DNA from: Nocardioides lianchengensis
GTDB lineage: Bacteria > Actinomycetota > Actinomycetes > Propionibacteriales > Nocardioidaceae
Direction: 5' to 3'
Assembly: GCF_900101465.1 (NCBI RefSeq)
Contig: NZ_FMZM01000010.1
Coordinates: 124,001 to 188,000, forward strand
DNA length: 64,000 nt
Shown: piece by piece, positions 28,273 to 36,567 of the stretch
Layout: each line of letters opens with the position of its first letter
How positions within the stretch are numbered: the first letter of the stretch is position 1
Made by a program: the position numbers and the translations under genes
The notes under the pieces: generated by a model
What the model saw: the letters and a program-made list of their open reading frames with translations, nothing else
Told to the model about the DNA's origin: nothing
Databases searched by the model: none

Positions 28273-29455
28273 GCACGATCAGCGCGTCGCCCTGGCCGCC
28301 GCCCCCGCAGAGCGCGGCCGCGCCGACGCCGCCGCCGCGGCGCTGCAGCTCCAGCGCGAGGTGCAGCACGACGCGGGTGCCGGACATGCCGACCGGGTGG
28401 CCGAGCGCGATGGCGCCACCGTTGACGTTGACCTTCTCGGGGTCCAGGCCCAGCGCGCGGGTCGACTCGATGCCGACCGCGGCGAAGGCCTCGTTGAACT
28501 CGACCAGGTCGAGGTCGTCGACGGTGAGGCCCTCCTTGTCGAGCGCCTTCCGCGTCGCGTTGGCCGGCTGCAACTGCAGGCTGGAGTCGGGGCCGGCGAC
28601 CATGCCGTGCGCGCCGATCTCGGCCAGCCACTCCAGGCCCAGCTCCTCGGCCTTGGCCTTGCTCATCACGACCACCGCGGCCGCGCCGTCGGAGATCTGC
28701 GAGGCGGAGCCGGCGGTGATGGTGCCGCTCTTGGCGAACGCCGGGGGCAGCTTGCCGAGCGACTCGGCGGTGGTGTCGCCGCGGACGCCCTCGTCGGCGG
28801 AGACCACGATCGGCTCGCCACGACGCTGCGGGATGGTCACGGGGACGACCTCGTCGTCGAAGACGCCGTTCTTCCAGGCGGTCGCGGCCTTCTGGTGCGA
28901 GGCGGCCGCGAAGGCGTCCTGCTCCTCGCGGGTGAGCTGCACGCCCTCGGCGTTGACCTGCTCGGTCAGCCCGCCCATCGCCTGCTGGGTGGCCTGGTCG
29001 TAGAGGGCGTCGTACGCCATCGAGTCGACGAGCTTCACGTCGCCGAACTTGAAGCCCTCACGCGACTTCGGCAGGAGGTGCGGGGCGTTGGTCATCGACT
29101 CCATGCCGCCGGCCACGACGATCTCGCACTCACCGGCACGGATCAGCTGGTCGGCCATCGCGATCGCGTTGAGGCCGGAGAGGCAGACCTTGTTGATGGT
29201 GATCGACGGCAGGCTCCACGGCAGGCCACCGGCGATGCCGGCGGCCCGGGCCGGGTTCTGGCCGGCGCCGGCGAGGATGACCTGGCCCATGATCAGGTAG
29301 TCGACCTGCTCCGGCTGCACGCCCGACTTCTCGAGGGCACCCTTGATCGCGATGCCGCCGAGGTCGGAGACCGACAGGGACTTCAGACCGCCGAGCAGGC
29401 GGCCGATCGGGGTGCGGGCACCGGCGACGATCACCGAGGGCGAGGCGCTAGACAT
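28256..29455 (-). CDS. Acetyl-CoA C-acetyltransferase (thiolase)
   Basis: Condenses two acetyl-CoA to acetoacetyl-CoA or runs the reverse thiolysis. The 399 aa have the nucleophile Cys91 (INKVCLSGLNAIAM), His353 (GGAIALGHPVG) and the second active-site Cys383 (CGGGGQGDA). INKVCLSG with Leu and the length fit biosynthetic-type AtoB/PhaA. A palindrome of the same type as upstream of ccrA sits 43-56 bases before the ATG, which suggests it feeds acetoacetyl-CoA into the crotonyl-CoA branch. meaB overlaps its end. Confidence 0.94.
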   Translation of the reverse strand: MSSASPSVIVAGARTPIGRLLGGLKSLSVSDLGGIAIKGALEKSGVQPEQVDYLIMGQVILAGAGQNPARAAGIAGGLPWSLPSITINKVCLSGLNAIAMADQLIRAGECEIVVAGGMESMTNAPHLLPKSREGFKFGDVKLVDSMAYDALYDQATQQAMGGLTEQVNAEGVQLTREEQDAFAAASHQKAATAWKNGVFDDEVVPVTIPQRRGEPIVVSADEGVRGDTTAESLGKLPPAFAKSGTITAGSASQISDGAAAVVVMSKAKAEELGLEWLAEIGAHGMVAGPDSSLQLQPANATRKALDKEGLTVDDLDLVEFNEAFAAVGIESTRALGLDPEKVNVNGGAIALGHPVGMSGTRVVLHLALELQRRGGGVGAAALCGGGGQGDALIVRVPKK

Positions 29456-29497
29456 GGGTTCCTCCAGAGCGGGGCGGACAGGCCGATGTCTCGGACC

Positions 29498-29511
29498 TTA
29501 CCCACGGGTCA
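29498..29511. promoter_or_regulatory. Candidate operator upstream of the thiolase gene
   Basis: TTACCCACGGGTCA, 42 bases upstream of the thiolase start. Its halves TTACCC and GGGTCA match as an inverted repeat at five of six positions, and the core TTACC-N4-GGT is the one found at ccrA (32637) and ecm (53886). The size and symmetry suit a TetR-type regulator; no such gene lies in the window. Confidence 0.5.
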
Positions 29512-29600
29512 CATGCCTGGCGAGGGGCTGTGAGATGCCCGGATGAGGCACATGTCACAAGGCGTCGCCGCACTGCGCGCCGTCGTACGACGATGGGGCC

Positions 29601-30038
29601 ATGAGCCTGCCGACCCACCTCTTCACCGCCATCGACCACGTCGGCATGGCCGTGCCCGACCTCGACGAGGCGATCGCGTTCTACCGCGACGTCTTCGGCA
29701 TGACGCTGGCGCACCAGGAGGTCAACGAGGAGCAGGGGGTGCGCGAGGCGATGATGGCCGTCGGCGACTCCGGCTCGTCGGTCCAGCTGCTCGCGCCGAT
29801 CGACGAGACGTCGACGATCGCCACGTTCATCGGCCGCAACGGCCCGGGCTGCCAGCAGGTCGCCTACCGGGTCGAGGACGTCGAGCAGGTCAGCGCGATC
29901 CTGCGCGAGCGCGGCGTCCGCCTGCTCTACGACGCCCCGAAGCGCGGGACGTCGGACTCGCGGATCAACTTCGTGCACCCCAAGGACGCCGGCGGCGTGC
30001 TGGTCGAGCTGGTCGAGCCCGCGGGCTCGGCGCACTGA
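29601..30038 (+). CDS. mce: Methylmalonyl-CoA epimerase
   Basis: Interconverts the (2R) and (2S) forms of methylmalonyl-CoA and often ethylmalonyl-CoA. The 145 aa are the usual length. FTAIDHVGMAVPDLDEAIAF carries the first metal His (DHVG); QLLAPIDETSTIATFIGRNG is the epimerase substrate loop; GCQQVAYRVEDVEQ replaces the usual LHHIAFRV, with Gln where the second His usually stands; VLVELVEP carries the metal Glu. It is divergent from the thiolase-meaB unit, matching the pathway. The end is overlapped by an antisense ORF. Confidence 0.9.
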   Translation: MSLPTHLFTAIDHVGMAVPDLDEAIAFYRDVFGMTLAHQEVNEEQGVREAMMAVGDSGSSVQLLAPIDETSTIATFIGRNGPGCQQVAYRVEDVEQVSAILRERGVRLLYDAPKRGTSDSRINFVHPKDAGGVLVELVEPAGSAH

Positions 30039-30294
30039 CCTGCAGCAGGACCGTGGCGAGGTCGCCCATCGCGTCGTGCACGCAGCGGTAGGCGCGGCGC
30101 AGCCGCTCGTCCCGCGACTCGCGGTGCGGGCCCAGCGCGACGAGCGCGACGCTCAGCCGGTGGCCGACGTCCTCCAGACCGTCGTCGGCGCGCGTGGCGT
30201 CCACCCGCCCGGCCACCCGGCCGGAGCGCAGCAGCAGCTCCGTGGCGTTGCAGGGCTCGACCTCGGCCCGACGTGACCACGCCCACACGGTCAT
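29965..30294 (-). CDS. Hypothetical protein overlapping the end of mce in antisense
   Basis: 109 aa beginning MTVWAWSRRAEVEPCNATEL. The central 60 residues (DGLEDVGHRLSVALVALGPH, RDERLRRAYRCVHDAMGDLA) look like a helical soluble protein with regular codon bias, and no gene lies on the other strand after 30038. The last 24 residues, rich in Arg, Pro and Ala, are encoded opposite the mce end and have low-quality composition. Unrecognised; may be a real small protein whose stop was lost into mce. Confidence 0.5.
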   Translation of the reverse strand: MTVWAWSRRAEVEPCNATELLLRSGRVAGRVDATRADDGLEDVGHRLSVALVALGPHRESRDERLRRAYRCVHDAMGDLATVLLQVSAPSPRARPARPARRRRPWGARS

Positions 30295-30345
30295 GGGGCC
30301 ACGGTACGCCCGAACCGTCCGGACGCCGCGTGAGCCGCCGGTCGG

Positions 30346-31206
30346 TCAGAGGCGGGTCCAGCGGAACCGGACCGCCTGCCCCGGCCGGACCTGGGCGGCC
30401 AGGTCGACGTCGGCGTCGACGACGACGCCGACCACCGGGTAGCCGCCGGTCACCGGGTGGTCGGCCAGGAACAGCACCGGCTCGCCCCCGGGCGGCACCT
30501 GCACCGCGCCCCGCCAGGCTCCCTCGCTGGGCAGCTGACGGTCGGGGTCGCGGTGACGCAGCGGGGAGCCGTGCAGCCGCACGCCCACCCGGTTGCTCTC
30601 GTCGGACACCGTCCACGCGGTGCTGACGAGGCGGTCGGCGTCGGCCAGCCAGCCGTCGCGCGGACCGCGCACCACGCGCAGCTCGACCACCTCCGGCAGC
30701 CGTAGCGGGGGCAGCAGGTCGGTCGCGGGCAGGTCGCCGGTCGGCGCCCCGACCGGCAGCTCGTCGCCCTCGGCCAGCGGCTCGGGCCCGAGGCCGGCCA
30801 GCACGTCGCGGCTGCGCGAGCCGAGCACGGCCGGCAGGTCGAGCCCGCCGCGGACCGCGACGTACGAGCGCAGCCCGGAGGGCGGCCTCCCGAGGCGGAC
30901 GACGTCGCCGTCCCGCGCCCTCGCGACGTACGACGACCCCGTGTCGCGGTCGCCCACGCGCACGGGCGCCGGGGCACCGGTCACGCAGAGCGTGACCGCC
31001 CCCCCGACCACCTCCAGCTCCAGCCCGCCCAGCAGCACCTCGATCCCCGCCGCCGCCTCGGGGTTGCCGACCGCCCGGTTGGCCAGCCGGAGCGCGGCCC
31101 GGTCGGCGGCGCCGGAGCGGCCGACCCCGATCGCCGCGTGGCCGGGCCGGCCGAGATCCTCGACCAGCGCCAGCGGCCCGGTACGACGCACCCGCAGGAC
31201 GGTCAC
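30346..31206 (-). CDS. pxpC: 5-oxoprolinase subunit PxpC
   Basis: Part of the PxpABC complex that hydrolyses 5-oxoproline to glutamate with ATP. The 286 aa belong to the allophanate-hydrolase-subunit-2 (biotin-dependent carboxyltransferase-like) family: LALVEDLGRPGHAAIGVGRS and GAADRAALRLANRAVGNPEA at the start, SYVAVRGGLDLPAVLGSRSR in the middle, PSEGAWRGAVQVPPGGEPVL and DHPVTGGYPVVGVV near the end. The GTG at 31206 overlaps the pxpB stop. Confidence 0.93.
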   Translation of the reverse strand: MTVLRVRRTGPLALVEDLGRPGHAAIGVGRSGAADRAALRLANRAVGNPEAAAGIEVLLGGLELEVVGGAVTLCVTGAPAPVRVGDRDTGSSYVARARDGDVVRLGRPPSGLRSYVAVRGGLDLPAVLGSRSRDVLAGLGPEPLAEGDELPVGAPTGDLPATDLLPPLRLPEVVELRVVRGPRDGWLADADRLVSTAWTVSDESNRVGVRLHGSPLRHRDPDRQLPSEGAWRGAVQVPPGGEPVLFLADHPVTGGYPVVGVVVDADVDLAAQVRPGQAVRFRWTRL

Positions 31207-31832
31207 CGGCCGACCTCCACGAACCGCACCCTGAGGCCGCGCTGCAGCAGGGCCGGCGGGTCGCGGTCGAGGTCCCACAGCCGCAGGTCGGTGCGGCCGA
31301 GCAGCTGCCAGCCGCCGGGCGAGGCGCGCGGGTAGACGCCGCTGAACTCCCCCGCCAGGCCGACCGCACCGGCCGGGACGGCGGTGCGGGCCCGCTCCCG
31401 GCGCGGCACCCGCAGCCGCGGGTCACCGCCGACCAGGTAGCCGAAGCCGGGGGCGAAGCCGCCGAAGGCGACCCGCCACGGCGTACCGGTGTGCGCGGCG
31501 ACCACCTCGGCCGCGGACAGCCCGGTCAGGGCCGCGATCTCCGCGAGGTCGGGGCCGTCGTACACGACGGGGACCTCGAGCACGCCCGTGTCCGGCTGGC
31601 CTGCGCTCGTCGTACCGGCTCGGACGGCGCGCAGCGCCTCCCGCACGCGTTCGTACGGCGCGTGCTCGCCCAGCACCACGAGCACCGTCTCTGCGGCCGG
31701 CACGACGTCGACGACGCCGGTCGGCCGGTCGGACTCGAGGGCGTCGACCCAGGCCAGGGCCCGCTCGGTGCTGCCGAGCTCGACGAGGACCGCGCGGTCG
31801 CCGTACGGCAGCAGCGTCGGGGGCTCGCTCAC
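31203..31832 (-). CDS. pxpB: 5-oxoprolinase subunit PxpB
   Basis: 209 aa, allophanate-hydrolase-subunit-1 family. LLPYGDRAVLVELGSTERAL opens the protein; VPVVYDGPDLAEIAALTGLS and the signature FGGFAPGFGYLVGGDPRL follow, then VPAGAVGLAGEFSGVYPRAS and PGGWQLLGRTDLRLWD. Middle gene of pxpABC with four-base overlaps at both ends. Works with PxpA and PxpC on 5-oxoproline arising from glutamine cyclisation. Confidence 0.94.
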   Translation of the reverse strand: MSEPPTLLPYGDRAVLVELGSTERALAWVDALESDRPTGVVDVVPAAETVLVVLGEHAPYERVREALRAVRAGTTSAGQPDTGVLEVPVVYDGPDLAEIAALTGLSAAEVVAAHTGTPWRVAFGGFAPGFGYLVGGDPRLRVPRRERARTAVPAGAVGLAGEFSGVYPRASPGGWQLLGRTDLRLWDLDRDPPALLQRGLRVRFVEVGR

Positions 31833-32590
31833 GCGAAGGCTCGCAGCTCGACCCCGGCCTCCCGGAGCCGGGCGTTGACGGCCTGAGCCGTGCGAACGGC
31901 ACCCGGGGTGTCACCGTGGACGCAGAGCGAGTCGGCCCCGACCTCGACCACCGTCCCGTCGACCGCCACGACCGTGCCCTCCACGGCCATCCGCACCGCC
32001 CGGTCCGCGACCTCGTCGGGGTCGGTGACCAGCGCGCCGGCCTCCGAGCGCGGGACCAGGGTCCCGGCGGCGGTGTAGCCGCGGTCGGCGAACGCCTCGC
32101 GGACCGTCCGCAACCCGGCCCGCTCGGCGGCGGCCAGCAGGGCGGACCCGGGCAGACCGAGCACGGCCAGGCGGCCGTCGTACGCCGTGACCGCGTCGAC
32201 CACGGCGCCCGCCTGCTCCTCGTCGTGGACGGCGGTGTTGTAGAGCGCGCCGTGCGGCTTGAGGTAGGCGACCCGGGTGCCTGCGGCCCGCGCGATGCCG
32301 TCCAGCGCGCCGAGCTGGTAGAGCACGTCCGCCGTCAGCTCGGCCCGCTCGTAGGCGATGTAGCGACGGCCGAATCCGGCGAGGTCGCGGTAGCCGACCT
32401 GGGCGCCGACGCTCACCCCGAGGCCCTGGGCGACCTCGCAGACCCGGCGCAGGGCAAGCGGGTCGCCAGCGTGGAACCCGCAGGCGACGTTGGCACTGGT
32501 CAGGGCCTGGAGGAGGGCGGCGTCGTCGACGAGCTCCCAGCGCCCGAACGACTCGCCGACGTCGCTGTTGAGATCGATGGTCCGGGCCAC
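31829..32590 (-). CDS. pxpA: 5-oxoprolinase subunit PxpA (LamB/YcsF family)
   Basis: 253 aa. IDLNSDVGESFGRWELVDDA and the metal-site region ANVACGFHAGDPLALRRV are hallmarks, as are GAQVGYRDLAGFGRRYIAY, VAYLKPHGALYNTAVHDEEQ and CVHGDTPGAV. First gene of the operon; 74 bases separate its start from the divergent ccrA start, so the two promoters share that short space. Confidence 0.95.
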   Translation of the reverse strand: MARTIDLNSDVGESFGRWELVDDAALLQALTSANVACGFHAGDPLALRRVCEVAQGLGVSVGAQVGYRDLAGFGRRYIAYERAELTADVLYQLGALDGIARAAGTRVAYLKPHGALYNTAVHDEEQAGAVVDAVTAYDGRLAVLGLPGSALLAAAERAGLRTVREAFADRGYTAAGTLVPRSEAGALVTDPDEVADRAVRMAVEGTVVAVDGTVVEVGADSLCVHGDTPGAVRTAQAVNARLREAGVELRAFA

Positions 32591-32636
32591 GGGCCCACGG
32601 TAGAGCCAGATAGATCACAGGTGGTCGCGCTGGGCG

Positions 32637-32650
32637 TTACCGACCGGTAA
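32637..32650. promoter_or_regulatory. Perfect 14-bp palindrome at the ccrA promoter
   Basis: TTACCG-AC-CGGTAA, six-base perfect arms, ending 14 bases before the ccrA GTG. The -10-like TAATAC (32647-32652) overlaps its right end, so a bound repressor would block the promoter. The gap is shared with the divergent pxpA start. The core recurs upstream of the thiolase gene and ecm. Confidence 0.6.
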
Positions 32651-32664
32651 TACTCGGCCCACTC

Positions 32665-34047
32665 GTGACCCCGACCACGCAGGAGCCCGACGTGCAGCAC
32701 ATCCTCGACGCCATCCTCGCCGCCTCCACCGATCCCGGGAGCACCTCCCCGGAGGACTTCGCGAACCTGGAGATCCCCGAGTCCTACCGCGCCGTGACGG
32801 TGCACAAGGACGAGGTCGACATGTTCGAGGGCGTCGCCTCGAAGGACAAGGACCCCCGCACGTCCCTGCACGTCGAGGACGTGGCACTCCCCGAGCTCGG
32901 CCCGGGCGAGGCGTACGTCGCCGTCATGGCCAGCGCGATCAACTACAACACCGTCTGGACGAGCATCTTCGAGCCGGTCTCGACCTTCGGGTTCCTGGAG
33001 CGCTACGGCCGGGTCTCGGAGCTGACCAAGCGCCACGACCTGCCCTACCACGTGGTCGGCTCGGACCTGGCCGGCGTCGTGCTGAAGACCGGTCCCGGCG
33101 TGACCGCGTGGAAGCCGGGCGCCGAGGTCGTGGCCCACTGCCTGTCGGTCGAGCTCGAGGACCCGGCCGGCCACGACGACTCGATGATGGACCCGCAGCA
33201 GCGGATCTGGGGCTTCGAGACCAACTTCGGCGGTCTCGCCCACATCGCGCTGGTCAAGTCCAACCAGCTGCTCCGCAAGCCCGACCACCTGACCTGGGAG
33301 GAGGCGGCCTCCCCCGGCCTGGTCAACGCCACGGCGTACCGCCAGCTGGTCTCCAAGAACGCCGGACAGATGAAGCAGGGCGACAACGTCCTCATCTGGG
33401 GCGCCTCCGGCGGCCTGGGCGGCTTCGCGACCCAGTACGCCCTCAACGGCGGCGCGAACCCGATCTGCGTCGTCTCCAACGAGGAGAAGGCCAAGATCGT
33501 CCGCTCGATGGGCGCCGAGCACGTCATCAACCGCTCCGAGGAGAACTGGCAGTTCTGGAACGAGGACGGGACCGAGCAGAACCCGAAGGAGTGGCAGCGA
33601 CTCGGCAAGCGGATCCGCGAGCTCACCGGCGGCGAGGACATCGACATCGTCTTCGAGCACCCGGGCCGCGAGACCTTCGGCGCGAGCGTCTACGTCACGC
33701 GCAAGGGCGGCACCATCACCACCTGCGCGTCGACCACGGGTTTCATGCACGAGTACGACAACCGCTACCTGTGGATGAACCTCAAGCGCATCGTCTCCAG
33801 CCACTTCGCCAACTATCGCGAGGCCTTCGAGGCCAACCGGCTGATCGCCCAGGGCAAGATCCACCCGACCCTGTCGCGCACCTACTCCCTCGACGAGGTC
33901 GGCCAGGCCGCGCTCGACGTCCACCACAACCTGCACCAGGGCAAGGTCGGGGTCCTCTGCCTGGCCCCCGAGGAGGGCCTCGGCGTCCGCGACCACGAGC
34001 TCCGCGCCCGCCACGAGACCGCGATCAACCGCTTCCGCGGCGTCTGA
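32665..34047 (+). CDS. ccrA: Crotonyl-CoA carboxylase/reductase
   Basis: NADPH-dependent reductive carboxylation of crotonyl-CoA to (2S)-ethylmalonyl-CoA; the defining enzyme of the ethylmalonyl-CoA pathway and a source of polyketide extender units. The 460 aa are of the MDR superfamily. The CO2-pocket residues described for Kitasatospora Ccr appear as Asn95 (AINYNTVW), Phe184 and Glu185 (WGFETNFGG) and His380 (IVSSHFANY). The NADPH-binding motif is WGASGGLGGFATQYAL. Start GTG at 32665 is 14 bases after the palindrome, so the transcript has little or no leader. A strong terminator hairpin follows. Confidence 0.97.
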   Translation: MTPTTQEPDVQHILDAILAASTDPGSTSPEDFANLEIPESYRAVTVHKDEVDMFEGVASKDKDPRTSLHVEDVALPELGPGEAYVAVMASAINYNTVWTSIFEPVSTFGFLERYGRVSELTKRHDLPYHVVGSDLAGVVLKTGPGVTAWKPGAEVVAHCLSVELEDPAGHDDSMMDPQQRIWGFETNFGGLAHIALVKSNQLLRKPDHLTWEEAASPGLVNATAYRQLVSKNAGQMKQGDNVLIWGASGGLGGFATQYALNGGANPICVVSNEEKAKIVRSMGAEHVINRSEENWQFWNEDGTEQNPKEWQRLGKRIRELTGGEDIDIVFEHPGRETFGASVYVTRKGGTITTCASTTGFMHEYDNRYLWMNLKRIVSSHFANYREAFEANRLIAQGKIHPTLSRTYSLDEVGQAALDVHHNLHQGKVGVLCLAPEEGLGVRDHELRARHETAINRFRGV

Positions 34048-34070
34048 TCCGCCCCGCCCGCACCACCCAC

Positions 34071-34124
34071 CACCCCGGTTCCTGCCCGGTCGCCACACCG
34101 TCGGGAACCGGGGTGGGAAGTTTT
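34071..34124 (+). terminator. Rho-independent-type terminator after ccrA
   Basis: A perfect 12-bp stem (CACCCCGGTTCC at 34071-34082 and GGAACCGGGGTG at 34104-34115) with a 21-base loop, followed within six bases by TTTT (34121-34124). It lies 23 bases after the ccrA stop. Confidence 0.8.
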
Positions 34125-34130
34125 CAGGGT

Positions 34131-34167
34131 CATCGGGGAGGATGGGCCAGCGAGACCTCCCCCGATG
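34131..34167 (+). repeat. Inverted repeat in front of the DivIVA-like gene
   Basis: CATCGGGGAGG (34131-34141) pairs with CCTCCCCCGATG (34156-34167) apart from one bulged base. It lies 21 bases before the ATG at 34189, in the likely leader of the next transcript, and may shape the 5' end or be an operator. Confidence 0.5.
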
Positions 34168-34188
34168 CGGAAGAAGGATGCTTCGACC

Positions 34189-35427
34189 ATGAGCGACCAG
34201 GGCCTGTCCATCTTCGACGACGAACCCGACAAGGAGTCGGCCGACGGCGAGAAGACCCAGGTCATCCCCGTCGTCGACCAGAAGGGTGCGGCCCAGGCCG
34301 CTCCCGCCGCGAAGCCTGCCGCGCCGAAGCCGGCGGCCGCGGAGCCGACCCAGAAGCGTCCGGTGATCCCGCCGGCCCGGCCCGCCCCGAGCCCCTCGCG
34401 GTCGACCGCCGCCGCTCCGCGCACCACCTCCACGACGCCGTCCTTCCCGGTCGTCCGGCGCAACGGCTACGACCCTGCCGCGGTCGACGGCGCCTTCACC
34501 CAGCTGGCCGGCGAGAAGGCCGGCCTGGGGGCCAGCCTGGCCGAGTCCGAGCGCCGCGCGGTCGCCCTGGAGGAGCAGCTGGAGGCCGCCCGCCAGGAGC
34601 TCGCCGAGCACGCGAACCCGTCGTACGCCGGCCTCGGCGGTCGGGCGAGCGCGATGCTCCGGCTGGCCGAGGAGGAGGCCAACGAGATCCGCGAGACGGC
34701 CGACCGCGACGCGGCCGAGATCCGCGACCAGGCCACCCGCGACGCCAAGGCGATCCGGGCCGACGCCAGCCGCGAGGCCGAGGACATGCGCACCGTCCAG
34801 CTCGCCGAGCTCGACGAGATGCGGCAGCGCGCGACGGCCGACGCCGAGCAGGAGCGCACCCTGGCCCGCGGCGAGGCCGAGGACCTGCGCGCCTCCGCGC
34901 GCCGCGAGTCCGAGCAGCTGCGCCTGGCCGCCCAGCAGGAGACCACCGAGCAGCGCACCACCGCCCAGCGCGAGGTCGAGCAGGCCCGGGCCGCGGCCGA
35001 CCGCGAGGTCCAGGAGGCCCGCCGGATGCTGGCCGTCGAGAAGGAGCGGCTGGCCCGCGAGGCGACCGACTTCCACAACAGCGCCACCGCCGAGACCCGC
35101 AAGCTGGTCCAGGAGGCCGAGGAGCGCGCGACCGCGGCCGAGGAGCGGGCCCGCCAGGCCACCTCGCAGGCCACCGAGCACCGCCAGCAGGCCCAGACCG
35201 AGGCCGAGGCGCTGCTCAGCCGGGCCCGGCGCGAGGCCGAGCAGATCGTCACCTCGGCGCGCACCCAGGCCGAGTCGATCAGCTCCTCCGGCAACGCCGA
35301 GGCCGAGCGCGAGCTGGCCCAGACCCGCGCCGAGCTCGAGCGGCTGCGCAAGCGGCGCGATGCGATCACCGCCCAGCTCGCCTCCCTGCGCGACGTGGTC
35401 GCGGGCTTCGGCGAGGACGACGCTTGA
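34189..35427 (+). CDS. DivIVA-like long coiled-coil protein
   Basis: 412 aa. A disordered Pro/Ala-rich start (about residues 40-85) leads to a short DivIVA-like motif (NGYDPAAVDGAFTQLAGEKA, about 92-111), then about 300 residues of almost unbroken charged coiled coil with Ala/Glu/Arg heptads. This plan resembles actinobacterial scaffold proteins of the DivIVA/FilP/Scy type that organise polar growth or membrane curvature. ATG 34189 has GAAGGA at good spacing; an ATG at 34165 lacks a site. The stop overlaps the TTG start of an AI-2E family permease. Confidence 0.8.
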   Translation: MSDQGLSIFDDEPDKESADGEKTQVIPVVDQKGAAQAAPAAKPAAPKPAAAEPTQKRPVIPPARPAPSPSRSTAAAPRTTSTTPSFPVVRRNGYDPAAVDGAFTQLAGEKAGLGASLAESERRAVALEEQLEAARQELAEHANPSYAGLGGRASAMLRLAEEEANEIRETADRDAAEIRDQATRDAKAIRADASREAEDMRTVQLAELDEMRQRATADAEQERTLARGEAEDLRASARRESEQLRLAAQQETTEQRTTAQREVEQARAAADREVQEARRMLAVEKERLAREATDFHNSATAETRKLVQEAEERATAAEERARQATSQATEHRQQAQTEAEALLSRARREAEQIVTSARTQAESISSSGNAEAERELAQTRAELERLRKRRDAITAQLASLRDVVAGFGEDDA

Positions 35428-36560
35428 GCGACGCGCCGGAGGCGGCCGCCCCGGCCGTCCCGCCCGAGGACACCCTCCCCGAACGCACGACCGTCGCGAG
35501 CCCCGACCACCTCGGCGAGCCCGGCCCGCCGCTCGACCACAAGGCCCCCTTCTTCGTGGGTCTGGTCGGCGGGCTGGGCTTCGCCCTGGCCTGGTGGCTC
35601 TTCGACCTGGTCACCGGCATCGGGTCGACCCTCGTCCTCATCGTGGTGGCGTTCTTCATCGCCGCCGGCCTCAACCCGGTCGTGCTCCTCCTCGAGCGAC
35701 GCGGCCTGAAGCGCTCGTACGCCGTGATCGCGGTGATCATCGCGTTCCTGGCCGCGCTGGCCCTGTTCTTCGTCGCGATCGTCCCGGTCATCACCGACCA
35801 GATCACCAAGATCACCGACAACGCCCCGCACTGGCTCGACGAGCTGCAACGCAACCGTCGGGTCCAGGACCTCAACGACGAGTACGAGGTCGTCGACAAG
35901 ATCCGCGACTACGTCACGAACGGGGACTTCGCCGGCGCCGTGTTCGGCGGCGCGCTCGGCATCGGCCTGGCGGTCGTCGGCGCGCTCTTCAACGCGTTCA
36001 TCGTGCTGGTCCTCACGCTCTACTTCCTGGCCTCGATGAAGTCCACGACGGGCGCCCTCTACAGCCTGGCCCCCGCCTCGCGCCGCGACCGGGTCAGCCG
36101 GCTCGGGGACCGGGTGATCGCCGGCATCGGGGGCTACGTCTCGGGCGCGTTCGTCGTCGCCCTCTGCGCCGGCACCTCGACGCTGGTCTTCCTCTTCATC
36201 GTCGGCCTCGGCGAGTACGCCGTCGCGCTGGCCTTCGTGGTCGCGCTGCTCGACGTCATCCCGATGATCGGCGCGACGCTCGGCGCCGTGGTCGTGACCG
36301 CGATCGCCTTCGCCACCGACGTCAAGACCGGGATCATCTGCGCGATCTTCTTCATCATCTACCAGCAGCTCGAGAACTACGTGATCTACCCGCGGGTGAT
36401 GTCGCGCTCGGTCGACATCCCCGGCGCGGTCACCGTGATCGCGGCCCTGGTCGGCGCGGCCCTGCTCGGCGTCGTCGGCGCGCTGCTGGCGATCCCCACC
36501 GCCGCGGCGATCCTGATGCTGGTCCGTGAGGTCTACGTACGCCGGCAGGACGCCCGCTGA
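35424..36560 (+). CDS. AI-2E family transporter
   Basis: Polytopic membrane protein, 378 aa, of the AI-2E/PerM exporter family. A disordered 45-residue start, then about eight helices; FFIAAGLNPVVLLLERRGLK is the conserved first motif, LLDVIPMIGATLGAVVVTAI and YQQLENYVIYPRVMSRSVDI are family signatures near the end. The TTG start shares four bases with the stop of the coiled-coil gene, implying coupling; no other in-frame start precedes the first helix at a useful spacing. Substrate unknown; signalling by AI-2 should not be assumed. Confidence 0.9.
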   Translation: MSDAPEAAAPAVPPEDTLPERTTVASPDHLGEPGPPLDHKAPFFVGLVGGLGFALAWWLFDLVTGIGSTLVLIVVAFFIAAGLNPVVLLLERRGLKRSYAVIAVIIAFLAALALFFVAIVPVITDQITKITDNAPHWLDELQRNRRVQDLNDEYEVVDKIRDYVTNGDFAGAVFGGALGIGLAVVGALFNAFIVLVLTLYFLASMKSTTGALYSLAPASRRDRVSRLGDRVIAGIGGYVSGAFVVALCAGTSTLVFLFIVGLGEYAVALAFVVALLDVIPMIGATLGAVVVTAIAFATDVKTGIICAIFFIIYQQLENYVIYPRVMSRSVDIPGAVTVIAALVGAALLGVVGALLAIPTAAAILMLVREVYVRRQDAR

Positions 36561-36567
36561 GCGATGC

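Noticed and set aside
33108..36560. A 1,150-codon plus-strand frame covering ccrA, the coiled-coil gene and the permease
   Set aside because: Its first two thirds are the wrong frame of ccrA and the coiled-coil gene; only the last part is the real AI-2E permease.
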